From: Tyto alba
Lineage: Eukaryota; Chordata; Aves; Strigiformes; Tytonidae
NCBI RefSeq assembly: GCF_018691265.1
Contig: NW_024881303.1
Location: forward strand, 12,517,777 to 12,581,776
Reading direction: 5' to 3'
DNA: 64,000 bases
Of the stretch, positions 52,046 to 64,000 are shown piece after piece (positions within the stretch are counted from its first letter, which is position 1; the number at the start of each line of letters is the position of its first letter). A program made the translations under genes and the position numbers. Under the pieces are notes generated by a model. The model was not told where the DNA came from and did not search any database. It was given only the letters and a program-made list of their open reading frames with translations.

Positions 52046-53039
52046 CCAGCAAAGGAGAGATGGGCTTTAATGGTGATGACTAATGTGAAACAATAAATCA
52101 GGGAGAAGTGCCAAGCTGCAAATAGCACTGTCATGCAATACACTGCCAAGTATTTGGGACTCCTATTCAGAAAAGTTTTGAGCTCATCAGCATTGTATGT
52201 AGCTGCAATAAAACTGGGAGAAATAACACCATCGCTGGTGGTATTGAATGGAGAATCTGCACCATATGGCCTGTGGTAGGTGCATTTTGCTGAGATTACA
52301 GCACAAAACAAAAGCAGTAGTTCCATAAATGTTGTTTTAGGACTGGGATAAATCTCATGAGCTATGGTAGGTTTCTACGTTGCTTTTCCATTTAAGGGAT
52401 CTTTAAGATGCAGTAAACATATGTTTCATATAGGGAAGGCTGCTCAGGAATTCGACTATTCTGAATAGTGTGGTTTTGTCTGGGTAGTGTTTGTGGCTGA
52501 GTGACAAGGGTTGAGAGACAGAGAAGAAACTCACAGGCCATCCAGAAACAGTCACAAGAAGATATATTGAAAACACAGCCCCAGCAGATGGAGGGAGAGC
52601 GTGGGGCTTGTGTGTCCCTGTGTCTGCCCAGCCTGAGCCCAGAGAGCTGCTCATTCGGATCAGGGCACTGGCTGAAAGGCCTCCAGGACTGTTGGCAGCA
52701 AAACCAGCTCAGACTGTCTTGTGTCCTGTGCTCGGGAAAGCCTGACTAACTCCCTGGCACAAGGGGTCTGCCCTTCCCAGGTGCCACTGTTACATTCTAC
52801 AGTCCTTGAAGGATAGTTTTTGATGTTCTCACACACTCACCTTCCTCCTTTCTCCAAACTGGGCATGCAATTTAGGTCACAGTCAACATTTCCATTATTG
52901 TTTCAAACCTCCAAGCCAATAAAAATAGCTCGTAAAGGCTTTCATCTTATCTCCACCACCCATTTTTTAGTAATTCATCAGGAACGCTTTGTGCCCTGCT
53001 GCCTTATTGGTCCTGAGCTTCCCAAGCATCTTTTGCATC

Positions 53040-53058
53040 TTTTTTTTTTTTTTTTTTT
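53040..53058 (+). repeat. Poly-T tract (19 T)
   Basis: An uninterrupted T run is followed by cctcaaaatttctgctgcaaacag. It may be a reversed poly-A tail, but no retroposon body is recognisable beside it. Confidence 0.9.
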
Positions 53059-53110
53059 CCTCAAAATTTCTGCTGCAAACAGCTCAGCTGTGTGGAAAAC
53101 AGCCACTTAC

Positions 53111-53182
53111 TCTTCATCTTTGCCCATCTCTCTGTTAAGGAGCTCATTAAAGTGTTCCTCTGCCTTTCTGCAGTTGAATCCT
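53111..53182 (-). CDS. Weak candidate exon (minus strand)
   Basis: Acceptor agcttttagttctag|AGG and donor GATGAAGA|GTAAGTGGC bound 72 nt. The open frame reads GFNCRKAEEHFNELLNREMG then KDE, a charged helix-like peptide. No family is recognised; the call rests on splice signals. Confidence 0.22.
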
Positions 53183-55332
53183 CTAGAACTAAAAGCTCCC
53201 ATTTTTGTTCTTTATTGGACTCACTCCCACTTGCGATCTTCCCTTCACTGCCACTTTTGAAAAATACTCACATGCTGTTAGGACTTCTACTCTGCCCCAC
53301 TGTGTCCAGCAAGACACAAAAGAAATATCTTTTGCTTCATCCTATCAGCTTTTTGTACCCACTTTCAGCAATATCATATCACTCTGCAAGAGACTGGGTT
53401 AGATCTTGAATACAAACAATCAATCACACTGCATGTTAATTCTCAGCTGCTTTTGTGTCATCTTCCCTGTGTTGTGTATATCTTGTAGATACCAATACCT
53501 TTCATAACTCTCATACAATACTCAGTCAAAACCTCGAACTCTTCTTAGAATTTCTATGACGACCCTGTCTAAATTTGGGTTCCTCAAAGACTCCAGGGTA
53601 TTTCTATGGCTGTTCTTCATCTGCTTCTTCAACATGCAGGTATTTCTGCTATCAGCATTCTCACAAGTCACAGTCAGAGTTCCTCAGGCGCCTGGCATTC
53701 TGGCTGTTTGCAATTTCCTTAGCAAACTGTCTTCTGATTATGTGTCTGGTGTTTCCCCTGCACCAGTAACTATTGAACCCGATTTCTACCAAATTTGGCA
53801 AAAGCACAGAAATAACAAAGATGCTGCCTTCCTGCAAGTTCTGTGGAAATGGGTGATTTAATGGAGGAGAGAGATGCTGCATTTGTACCCTCCCAGAGAG
53901 AAAGGCAAGACTGCCTCCAGCTCTCACCTACCAGGTCTGGCAACAAACACAGCCAGGATGCTCGCGGCGCTTGGTTGGGAGCCCACGGGAGGTAGGTGGG
54001 AAACAAGAGGGGAACTGGAAATTCTGTCATTAGCCAGAAGGAAGTGGTAAACACTTTGGCATACTGCAGGGCTGGAGGACAGAATCACGGTAAGCAAGTG
54101 TGGGAAAGGCGGGTATGGGACTGGAGTGCTGGATGCGGAGCAGATCTGAGGCTGCTGCTGTGGAAATGACACAGAGGACAAGCAGAGGAATGAGTGTTAG
54201 TGCACAGGGCACAGATCCACTGAAAAAAGGTTCTTTAGTTCTGCTGCTCATGAAACCCCTCTATCCTGGATCAATACTGGCTAACGGATTGACATGATTA
54301 ACAGTGACCTGATCTCTGGACTTCTGAACAGCCGTATCTTTTAAGTGTGGCACAGTTAGCTGATCTCATTCCCTCATAACTATTCATAGCCCAAGGACTC
54401 TCTAACAATGGGATTGGTTTCTTCCTTTATTTTAGCACCGTAGTTCTCTTGCCCATTTCTTATGACAAAGTTGAGAAAACCAGCAAGTATCGGTACAGTT
54501 CTTCAGGGACAATAATCCTATGATTATTTCATCATTCACTTTTGCAGTGACTACTGACAAAGCAGATACCATGCTCTCTTTTTTATCCTGAAACAGCAAA
54601 TTTATTCACCAAGGGCTTCCAAACCAGTGACTGCTAATAACCCAGGCTCATCATAATACATGCTCACACTGCATATCTAGCTGGCTTGCTTCTGCTACAA
54701 AACAGTGGGTTTGCTCATTTTTAAAAGACAGTCTTCCAGCTCTCTCAACTTTTGCGTGGATGGGATAATCCTCTGTTTGCAATGCTGCATTTTGGAGGTG
54801 GCCTGAACTGCATAAGGCCAATACTCCACGTTCCATGTTTATAGTCCTTTTCCATCATAAGTCATTTGCACATATGATAGTCAATGCTTTCCCAGGGTGT
54901 ATGTGAGTTCCTTACAAATCACGGCTTTTATAGGAGAGATGTTAAGCATATGCCCAGCCTCCATTCTAAAGGACCAGGCTTCTTAACCTGGCCACTCTCC
55001 TTCAGCATGATGCGGGAAGGAGTCTGCAAGCAAAACTACTGAAGGTTTAGCTGTGTGCCCATGGGAATACAAAAGCCCTTCTGCATGGTCATACACTAAC
55101 TAGAAAGGGCCATTAAAACACCATTAGAGGTCACACTTTATGATGAATAATGCCCACAGCCCTGCCTCAAGGTAGTAAAAATGAAGCAAACCTTCACTGG
55201 AGCCTCAGGAATTATTCTCAAGGGAAAATGCACTAGGCAGGAGGAGGTGCAGGCAGGACAAGCTGTTAACTTGCAAGATATTTGGGTTTAACTGGACCTG
55301 GAGACTGGAGACTTCACGCCGACTGCATTAAA
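53183..55332. other. Unassigned non-coding sequence
   Basis: Short frames only. I see no repeat, RNA gene or domain that I can support here. Confidence 0.5.
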
Positions 55333-55430
55333 ATCATAGAATCATAGAATGATTTAGGTTGGAAAAAGACCTTTAAGATCATCGAGTCCTACTGTAAACC
55401 CAACGCTGCCAAATCCACTGCCAATGTCAT
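55333..55430 (-). mobile_element. CR1 LINE fragment, 3' end (minus orientation)
   Basis: Begins aatcatagaatcatagaatg, then tttaggttggaaaaagacc, tttaagatcatcgagtcc and aaatccactgcca. This is the reverse complement of a CR1 3' terminus. Only about 100 bases remain. Confidence 0.88.
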
Positions 55431-56004
55431 GGCCTGGCCCACACAGACAGGACAGCTGCTCACAGCAACACCAGTACAGCTAGAGGGGAGATGGCCAGCC
55501 TGAGCAGGCTGTGTCTCAGCAAGTCAGGGGCTGCTACAAGGCACCTTAGATACGTGGGTCTGCCTACATGATGTCAGAATCAAAATCCTGAGATAGGTGT
55601 CCACCCAGGGCTCAGTGTGGCTCAGACCTTGGGTTGCTGCCCCATGTTCCTGTGTGTGCCACCAGCCAGTGCCACCCTCATGCTTTGCTAGGGGTCCAGC
55701 AGGATCCCACAATGGCAACTGCACATCACCTTGCTCAGTGATGGCTGCTCCTCAAGGAGGCTTTCTCAGGAGTAACACATCAGATGGTTTGGGGGCAAGA
55801 TAGCTGCGTGGACATGACTAAGTAAGGACCTGGCAAGGTAGATCCTTTGGTAGCTTAGTACACTCTTCATCAAGTTCAGAGGAGAGATCACACCAGCCCT
55901 GTTGAGCAGTGTCTCAGCAGGTTCTCTAACTGTGAGGCTTGGATCCAGCGGTGATAGCCCCTCCACTCCCGCACAAAGCATGCTCTCCCCAGAAAAGACA
56001 GCAG

Positions 56005-56655
56005 TTACATGAGCCAGCAATGTGTCCTTGTGACAAAGAAGGCCAAAGGTATCCTGGGCTGTGTAAGCAGGAATGCTGCCAGCAGGTTGAGGGAGGTGAT
56101 CCTTCCCCTCTAGTCAGCACTGGTGAGGCCATACCTGGAGTACTGTGTCCAGCTCTGGGCTCCCCAGTACAGGGCAGACGTGGACATAGTGGAAAGAGTC
56201 CAGCAAAGGGCCCCAAAGATGATTGGGGGATGAGGGCATCTCTCCTGTGAGGAAAGGCTGAGAGAGCTGGGACTGTTCAGCGTGGAGAAGAAAAGGTTTG
56301 AGGGGAATCTTACCAATGTATATAAATACCTGAAGGGAGAGTGCAAAGAGGACAGATCCAGGATCTTTTCAGTGGCACCCAGTGACAGGACAAGAGGCAA
56401 TGGGCACAAACTGAAACCTGGGCGTTTCCATCTGAACACCAGGAAACCCTTTTTCTCTGTGAAGGCGACCGAGCACTGGCACAGGTTGCCCAGGGAGATT
56501 GTGAAGTCTCCATCCCTGGAAATACCCTCTTACCCCTGGGGATACTGCCCACAGTCCTGGGCAACTGGCTCCAGGTGGCCCTGCTTGAGCAGAGGGGTCG
56601 GACCAGAAGACCTCCAGAGGTCCCTTCCAACTCCAACCATTCAGTGACCTGTGAT
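56005..56655 (+). mobile_element. CR1 LINE fragment, ORF2 C-terminus and 3' UTR
   Basis: About 650 bases of CR1 in plus orientation, from agccagcaatgtgtccttgt to cttccaactccaaccattca. The stretch translates in parts to the C-terminal end of the CR1 reverse transcriptase [53 protein letters not shown]. The reading frame is broken upstream of 56282 and the endonuclease and catalytic RT regions are absent. This is a dead, 5'-truncated copy. It lies tail to tail with the next CR1. Confidence 0.93.
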
Positions 56656-57214
56656 TGTAATACAAGCAGTGAGGATCATGCATAACACCTGGACTCCCAG
56701 CACTTTTAAAAAGGTGACCTCAACTTTCTACTACAGCAATGAGTGATTACATTTGGAAGCTGTCCCTGAGATTCTGCTTGAGCTGAAGCCTGCTGTGAGT
56801 ACTTTGCATTTACTCTTAGAAACTACACCCAGCTGGATGGTTCAGAAAGTAAATGTATTTAAATTAGGCATGTGGATTTGCATCTTAATCATGTTATCAT
56901 GATTAAGTAGTACCTCGGTGTTACCTGAGGCAACCATAGCCTACACACCTAAATGAAACCTGAAACAGTCAAACCCCTTCTGCTTTACATATATTCTGTC
57001 AGTGCAGATTTTCACATCTGCAGGGCAAATCACAGATTGGCAAGCAGCATTTTAATGATTGAAAGAGACAGCCTTGCCCAGGACAGGCACCAATTAATTC
57101 CAGTAACAATGGATGCTTTGAAATAATGTATCCTGTTCCTGGACCATCACAAAATTAAATTTAGGTCTTGTCCTACTCCCAGCATAATCAATAGCAAACC
57201 CTCAGGGTCAGCTG

Positions 57215-57372
57215 GACATCAGTGGATTTCAATGAAGTTATAACCTTTTCTACCAGCTGAAGATCAGCCCTGGGGAGTTTAGTTATTGACATAGCGAGTC
57301 TCTGCAATTTGCTGTTGACTCCAATGAAGTCATGACAATTTACTGCAGCTGAGGATCTACCCCTATCCTGCT
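57215..57372. repeat. Ancient amniote repeat relic, two tandem copies
   Basis: Two similar segments occur about 90 bases apart: tggatttcaatgaagttata ... accagctgaagatcagcc and ttgactccaatgaagtcatg ... gcagctgaggatctacccc. They match the signature 'ttgacttcaatggagtta ... ccagctgaggatctggccc' of old reptile/bird repeats. Confidence 0.6.
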
Positions 57373-57402
57373 TAACATCAGGAACAGAATCAGTATCCAT
57401 TC

Positions 57403-57517
57403 AGAATAGAATAGAATAGAATAGAATAGAATAGAATAGAATAGAATAGAATAGAATAGAATAGAATAGAATAGAATAGAATAGAATAGAATAGAATAGA
57501 ATAGAATAGAATAGAAT
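57403..57517. repeat. AGAAT pentanucleotide microsatellite x23
   Basis: Twenty-three perfect copies of agaat (115 bases) sit exactly at the 3' end of the adjoining minus-orientation CR1. The CR1 terminus itself reads as 'agaat' words, so the array most likely grew from the element's own tail. Perfect purity suggests it is still length-variable. Confidence 0.97.
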
Positions 57518-58060
57518 ATTTCAATTGGAAAAGGCCTACAATGATCATCTAGTCCAACTGCCTAACCACTTCAGGGCTGACCAAGTTAAAGCATGTTAAT
57601 AAGGGCACTGTCCAAATGCCTCTTAAAACACTGACAGGCTTGGGGCATCGACAACCTCTCCAGGAAGCCTGTTCCAGTGTTTGGCCACCCTCTCGCTACA
57701 GAAATGCTTCCTAATGTCCAGTCCAAACCTCCCCTGGTGCAGCTTTGAACCATTCCCATGTGTCCCATCACTGGATACCAGGAAGATAGAGCTCAGCACC
57801 TCCCTCTCCACATTCCCTTCCTCAGGAAGCTGTAGAGAGCAATGAGATCACCCCTCAGCCTCCTTTTCTCCAGACTAGACAAGCCCAAAGCACTTAGCTG
57901 CTCCTCGAAAGACATGCCTTCTAGCCCTTTCACTAGCTTTGTTGCCCTCCTCTGGGCACCTTCAGGGGCTTTAACATCCTTCTTAAATTGTGGGGCCCAG
58001 AACTGCACACAGTGTTTGAGGTTATCCTCTCAGAAAGAGCAATCACAACTTCATGCAATT
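57518..58060 (-). mobile_element. CR1 LINE fragment, ORF2 C-terminus and 3' UTR (minus orientation)
   Basis: On the minus strand the fragment encodes [40 protein letters not shown], then in a second frame [20 protein letters not shown] and [15 protein letters not shown], and in a third [16 protein letters not shown]. These are the conserved last blocks of CR1 ORF2. At least two frameshifts separate them and the 5' part is missing, so the copy is inactive. It ends in the AGAAT array. Confidence 0.93.
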
Positions 58061-58995
58061 CTGGGTTGTCCAGCCTGAATGCTCAACCTGTGGCAACGGC
58101 CACTGCAGTCTTCATTTTTGCACTCAGAAAAGTCCCCGTTTCCTCATCAGAGCTAGCAGACTCAGAACAATAAGCGATAATCACAGCAGCTGCCTCCTCT
58201 TACATTATACATCTGCTCTTACATCTCCCAGAGGGGATGCAGCTCCCTGAACCCAAGGCTACCTGGGGAATCCCTCCTTGCTGCTCCTCCCACCGTGCTT
58301 GCTGGTTGGAAGACCTCCTTGCCTGGGACTATGAGCTCTTGGCACCATGTGGTAGTCACTGCCTGGTCTTTTGTCACCGAAAGCAGGGCTTTGATAAGAC
58401 ATGTGTGATGCCATAAAATGTATGTTTGACACTGTCACACATACTAACGGACACAGTCTCTGCCCCCGTGTTTGTAGGGATTACACCCGCACCTGTAACA
58501 CCATTTTGTCTTGTCTTCAAAGTTGAAATCCCAACTGAGGCAGCTCACCGCAGGTTTGATTTTCAGAACTTCAGGTTGCTCTAAAATGTGTGGATCATTT
58601 CAAGATTGTATGGAAACAACTATAGAGAGCTAAGAAGAAAACAGGATAGAAGAGTGGAGACTGCAGAAACTTTTTATTGCTAGGAGTGGTTGAGGGCTGG
58701 CAACTACGGAGCCAGCTGGAGACCTTTGCAGGACCAGCAGTTATCCCTCCCTTCTTCGCTGAAGCTGGAGGGCGAGGCTTGCTGCTAGTCCTTCTGAGAC
58801 AGGGTGAATGCCCTCCCAGGAGCACAGCCAGCCACCATTCAGCCCCTAACCCCAAATTAGCAAGTGCACGTCCAGCTCTTCAGGGCTCTCCCCCGACTTT
58901 TGCCTGCCCTTCCCCTTGATTCCTGCAGACAGCGTGATCTCCACAGACCCCTGAAAAGTCCAGCTGGGTACAAGCACCCGCTCCTGCAGCACCTG
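58061..58995. other. Unassigned non-coding sequence
   Basis: No repeat, RNA gene or exon with both splice sites is recognised here. Confidence 0.5.
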
Positions 58996-59332
58996 CTACC
59001 AGAGGATGAGTAGCTCGTGGCTAGTCATGAAGAGAAGGGGGTCGGCATGGGGGATGGCAGGGAGGTGGGGTGGGGGCCTGGCGGTGACCGGGAAAAGGGG
59101 AGTCAGGTGGGGGTAGCATTCACGCTTGCCTGCAGTGCTGTGAAGTTCAGGTCTCTTCTGAATTGCTGTCAGTGTTGTCGCAAATCTTGATAATTGCTGG
59201 CATAACACGTGAGATGGAGAGTTCCTGTGCAGCTCTTTGCTGAGACAGGTTAAGGTGGAAGCCAAAGATAGCAGCATTTGTGTAATCCAGACTGAGTGTG
59301 TCTGGGCATGCAATGGTGCAGTCAAGATCAGC
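58996..59332 (-). CDS. Weak candidate terminal exon (minus strand)
   Basis: After the acceptor ttcacccaaatttcag|GCTG one frame stays open for 111 codons to a stop at 58996. It reads LILTAPLHAQTHSVWITQML, SLASTLTCLSKELHRNSPSH and VLCQQLSRFATTLTAIQKRP, then a proline-rich tail. The first 60 residues look helix-forming. No domain is recognised, and the length is within what chance allows. Confidence 0.25.
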
Positions 59333-62300
59333 CTGAAATTTGGGTGAAATCTTTTTTCAGAGAAAATTAATAGGAACAAAATGTCTTTTTTGCACATTGT
59401 CAGAAAAATCACTTTGTTTTTGGAAGAGATTTTATTGAACAGAAAAGTGAGAATTTTCAGGAGCAGCCTTTCAGGATATTTGATGCTGAAGTTGGTACAG
59501 TTATTTTTTTCACTGTCCCAGGATACTGTGAATAAATTGAAGCCATTTTGGTTCCACCTCTGCTTTTTTAAACAGTGCCTGGAAATTTATAACAAAAAAC
59601 CATCATCTGAGAATGGTTTGTCAGGTCATCATTACCAAAGAAGTAAAAGCGTTTTCTGCACAGTATTTCCTGCTGCTTTTAGTGCAGTGTAAAACTGTAT
59701 TTTTCCTGAATGCTATTTATGCTCTGCCTGTATCTTAGAAATAGATTGGAATATTTTCTGATTTCAACTTCTCGTTACCACAAAATTATTATCTATGGAT
59801 TATCCATTGTGGAGAAGGAACCAGGGAAAAGAATACAATAGAACTTGCTTTTTATTTTGATTATACAGTTTCTGAAAATCAAAGAGCACTTTGTCATAGA
59901 AGAATGAAATGTGTATTAAAGTAACATTATTTAAAATGCAAAAATATTTCATTCAAAGCAGATTAGTTCTTTTCCTTGTAGGTAGACTTAGTTGTGCTTA
60001 TCTCCATGGGAACACTCCTATTAAAGTCAGTGACAGATTTTTAAAGGTTCAAGAGAGAAGACTGGAGAAGTTTTATTTTTTCATCTCAAGTCATTCCTCT
60101 CAAGACATAAAAAAATTAATAAAATGCAGTATTAATTTAAAACGCAGTATGAATAACACTGCTACTCTCAGTAATCCAAGATAACCGATCCTACAGATTA
60201 GCTAAGAAAAAGGAACACATTTCCTATCTATTTTTTGCACATATGACCTAAAGCTCGTATTACTTTCTGCAACGAACAGTACTACTGTCAGCTTGGCTGA
60301 ACCAGAGTGCCAGAGTATCTAGCAAAAAAATAAAAAAGCCCACAAAACAAAATCAGATAATCTTAGTCTAGCATCAACTCAGGCGCAAAAAAATGCCTCT
60401 AGCAACACGATGCTTTTCACAAAGATTGATCCGACTGAGTCTGGCAGATGTGAAGTTGCAGTAACACAACACTATTAAATGACAAAATGGCAGCTGTACA
60501 GAGAAAAAGACACGGTGCTGCTACTTGCAAGATGTCATAATTGTTGATGAGTATTTGGGGTATTTAATATCATCTTTGTACCATTGCTTCAACATCCTCT
60601 GAAGATCTCTGAAGTAGCATGAATCTAAGGGGGTTTTTCTGTTTTGTTTTGTTGCTTTTAACACTGCTGCGTGCCTAAACAGATTGGATCATTGAGCCAA
60701 TGCTTTCCTTAGGATATTGTGGATTTGAAATCAGAATTGAAATAAAAATGAGCTGTTGTGTTGCCTAAATGTGGTGATGACATTCTGTTCCAGATGTCCA
60801 CAACAATGACCTCATCTAAACCCCTAGTTCCCTCCACTTCAGTGATTTTCAGACAAATTCTGAAAAAAAAAAAAGAAAAAAAAAAAGAACAAGTGGTCTC
60901 ATAATGATTTTGATGGAAGCAGCTGCCCACTTCAGTTAATGCCGCTCTCAAACCCTGAATGGAATGGGAAGCCCGTTAATTTGATGTGATCCATTTCAGT
61001 CTCCTTATATTAAACTGCCTGTAATCAGGAAACATACTGATCAATAAGACTGATGGTTTCCTGAAACAGCAGCAGGGAAGCAAGTTCCCTTCTTTCAGGT
61101 GAACTTTAAACAGGCATAAATTATTGAGTAAGAAAACCATATGAGTAGGAAAAAATACTGAGGGCAATAACAATGTGCTTGGAAACCTGCTGCATCTAGA
61201 CTGGAAGAAGAGAGAGATTAGCATGGTTTCTTTGCCTGTGACAGCACTCTGCTCCCTACCTCCTGCAAAGTAAAACAGACAGAAGTGACCGTATCCCTAA
61301 AAAGACTCTACTAATACACTTAATGATTTTTTGCTTCTTCTTTTTTTTTTTTTTTTTTTTGGTTGGTTTTTCATTTGGCTTTGGTTTTGTGTTTTTTTTT
61401 TTTTCCCTCTTTAAGAAAACATGCATCAAGTGCAAAAACTTTTCATATCCCAGTTTGCCTCACCTTCAGTTTAAAATGTTAGGTTATACCATCACTAAAA
61501 TCTAAATACTTACAAGGGCAAAACAGAAGCATTGCCAACAAATGCATGTAATGGCAGAATGCACTTAACAGAAGGGAGCCTGTTCATTGTTATGAGAAAG
61601 CATTTTAGTGAAAATTGGAAATGACCAGAACCTCAGCCCTTCCCAGCAGTTCCCTGAGCAACTGCTCTTACTTTACTCCCACTTCACTCATCGTCACATG
61701 CAAAGACAAGAGCATTTGTGGAACTCCCTTGCTCTGCTAGCGCACTACCAGTGAGCTGAAGGAGACAGACCTCCCTGGAAGCTGAAGCAGAGTTCTAGCA
61801 ATCATCACCAAAAGACCAGACTTGGTCTTCTTTGGGAAATTTCCCACGTACTTCCCACCACGACTAACACCACACCAGTAGTGGCTTAGCGGTTGTTGTT
61901 TTTGAGTACGCTATCTCAAAGCTCAGGCTTACACGATGCAATGTCATCAAAGACAGCCCCCACTGGTAGACTATTTTTGGCTCCCACTATGGATGACAGC
62001 TGTAGATTTACACTGCTTTTGGCAAGAAGGAATTTTTTATAATATTGCCAAATACAAACAGAGCTGGAAAGGTGACAGTTTCCTAAAAAATAATTCCAGG
62101 AAGGAAAGTCGATGATAACAACGAGATATAAGCCAGTCATGTTGCTTTTAGGCATGTTTAACTCTTTCTTATATTCTACCTTTGGAACTCAATACTATGA
62201 CCTTTGTCTGATTTCAATTTAATTATATTTTGTATTCTGAGTCCTTAGAAAACTTCTCCCTTGCTGCACATTAGTCAACTTCTCTCTCAGTTAGAAATTT

Positions 62301-62731
62301 AATCTGATTTCCTTAATGAGTAGAATATATTTAGGTCTTCTATCTAGGTTTTCTAGCTGTTCAGAGTCTTGCCTTTGCTTATTAATGTAAAAACAATTAA
62401 AAAGCAAATAAAAGATTGCAACTTGCTGCTATTTTCTTATTTCTAGAATTATCTGTTTGAATTTGACAGAGTAGATATTTGCAACATCTTCTTCACTTTT
62501 TTTTTTTTTTTTAGCATGGGGGTCTTTGTCGTTAATGAGCTACGTTTGCAATTTCTGCCCATACGCTTCATATTTCTTCATTCGTTTCGATTCCAAAATG
62601 ATCTGTGGGTGGATTTTCCTGAAGTCATAAAGTGGTGACACAACTATTTCCTGTTGCCATCAAAATTCTGTAACAGAATTTCTCCCTCTACTAGTTACTA
62701 AGTTACTTGGAGTACAGCCAAAAATAAAATT

Positions 62732-62753
62732 AAAAAAAAAAAAAAAAAAAAAA
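62732..62753 (+). repeat. Poly-A tract (22 A)
   Basis: An uninterrupted A run, preceded by aaaataaaatt. It could be a retroposon tail, but no body is recognisable upstream. Confidence 0.9.
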
Positions 62754-63349
62754 GGAGACCGAAGTTGATTGGATCTGAAAAAACTTTTCAGTAGCCATAT
62801 GGACTTTGTACCTTTAGTTCTGCAGGTCTACAATGATTCCATAAGAGATATAAGTGAGAACCCATTCACTTCCAATTTGTCTTACAAAAAAATTAGGATT
62901 TTTAAAATCAGATCAGTCCCAGAAAAAGGGGCTGTATTTTTCCACTGAAATATGCCACAGGAAAAAGGAACTGCTAGGATGGATCATTTAATTCATTTTA
63001 GCCAGATCACACTTATTTTTAGTGTATGGAATTGGCACAGATGAGTAACAGAAGCAGAATACCTTCAGCCACATTTTCAAGCTTACATACATTTTTAGTA
63101 CGTATACTGAATGTCACTTTTCAGCTAGGTAGTTTTTTTAACTGAAAACCTTGCTGTGAAAACCCAGGATTATTTACAGTAGACAAGGCTTTTAACTCTT
63201 TGCAAGAGTTTTTGAAATCTTTCATCTAATTCTGGAATACCTATATTATCACTCATAAATAATCCTGCACGTGCTGGTCTGATATACTAAACCTTCCATA
63301 GCTGTTAAAGCAGGCTTCAATATAATCTGTCACCCATCTGTCGTTTTCC

Positions 63350-63425
63350 CGGCACTGGACTTGATTCTTCCCTGTGACTGGTGTAAATCAGGAATAGCTC
63401 TTGAAATCCCTGAAGTCTACTGAAG
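63350..63425. repeat. Ancient amniote repeat relic
   Basis: Contains ggacttgattcttccctgtg, actggtgtaaatcaggaata and tgaagtctactgaagtaaa. These parallel 'cctgattctc ... ctggtgtaaatcaggagtaa ... ttgaagtcaatggagtta', a pattern common in reptile genomes. Confidence 0.55.
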
Positions 63426-64000
63426 TAAAATTGTCTGAGCCTGGAAACATTAGAGCAATTTGTAGGCTGAAAATGGCTATTTCTTCATCCAGCTGCAGTT
63501 TCCTTTATAATCTCTTCCTTGCTGAAGGAGGTGGTGATAGTCACCATCTGCAGGAACAGATAAGACGGGGAAAGATAGATATTGTAACAGGATCTTTAAA
63601 CCTCTGTTCTTCCTAGCCATTACTCTGATCAGCTGCCTGAACATGAGTCTCCAAAGTGGTAATAAGTGGAAAATGTTAAACTCTCCTTTTAAATAAAGCA
63701 ACAGCATCATCAAAACAATTGGGATTGTTAAAACGCTAAGGAAGCTGCAAATGAATGTATCTGTGATATTAAACAGTTTGAGGTCAGGTGAAACAACTGC
63801 AACCAGGGAGGAACACAGAGAGAGAACAATGAAAATTTTGAGATATGCTGTGAAGTACTTTTTCAAGGGGATGTTTGCAGAAGGAAGTACAAAGAAATAT
63901 AAGTCATTTAGGGAAAACAGAACAAAACAATTTTAGTCCACTGTAGTTTTTGTTTTTAAATTACAGGTCCTCTGTATAAAAGTATGATTCACAGGATCTT

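Larger units (their letters stand above)
59333..64000. other. Unassigned AT-rich sequence with homopolymer tracts
   Basis: AT-rich DNA with A/T tracts (60868-60891, 61340-61362, 61391-61404, 62732-62753). An ancient repeat relic lies at 63350-63425. A hydrophobic minus-strand frame (63477-63866) is rejected as a gene. The block 60360-60570 is repeat-free and may be a conserved element. Confidence 0.45.

Noticed and set aside
52012..52326. 104-residue minus-strand frame starting with a signal-peptide-like MELLLLFCAVISA
   Set aside because: The presumed signal sequence coincides with the pyrimidine tract of an acceptor-like site, several frames are open, and the 3' part overlaps an ancient repeat relic.
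63477..63866. Hydrophobic 129-residue minus-strand frame that looks membrane-spanning
   Set aside because: Hydrophobic peptides arise easily from T-rich minus-strand sequence; an acceptor-like site cuts the frame and no family is recognised.

Overview
This window looks like nuclear DNA from a bird. It carries several CR1 LINE fragments of avian type (an AGAAT-repeat tail, and 3' ends containing motifs such as 'atcatagaatcatagaatg'), relics of older amniote repeats, low gene density, one strong CpG island and vertebrate GT-AG splice signals. There are no bacterial or phage genes, operons, CRISPR arrays or rRNA genes.

The one gene recognised with confidence lies on the minus strand at the left end. 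It encodes a small LBH-domain protein, a paralogue of Limb Bud and Heart of the LBH/LBHD2 type. Its two coding exons (4227-4316 and 238-456) join in phase to give a 102-residue protein with the family core [10 protein letters not shown]...[12 protein letters not shown], followed by an unusual run of seven glutamines. A well-spliced upstream exon (8553-8655) and a CpG island (about 17.56-18.46 kb, with a donor at 17928/17929) are read as its 5' UTR and promoter. The gene would then span about 18 kb, with its 3' UTR running off the window start.

From about 19 to 64 kb I recognise no known protein. This part is mostly non-coding sequence. It also has several minus-strand open segments bounded by good splice sites. 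Three of them (26157-26278, 25513-25597, 24812-24896) join in phase into 97 uninterrupted codons. Others lie at 34.0, 41.8, 43.5, 47.0, 51.1, 53.1 and 59.2 kb. They may be exons of one or more genes I cannot name, or chance; they are listed at low confidence.

The repeats are CR1 fragments at 36.6-36.85, 55.33-55.43, 56.0-56.66 and 57.52-58.06 kb, the last with a 23-copy AGAAT microsatellite. There are also older amniote repeat relics (4.8, 34.4, 48.2-48.4, 52.0, 57.2-57.4, 63.4 kb), a GGCAC pentanucleotide array inside the CpG island, short tandem duplications (31.0 and 39.1 kb), a perfect 22-bp palindrome (19.6 kb) and many homopolymer tracts. Some AT-rich stretches look like conserved regulatory elements, but that needs alignment to other genomes.
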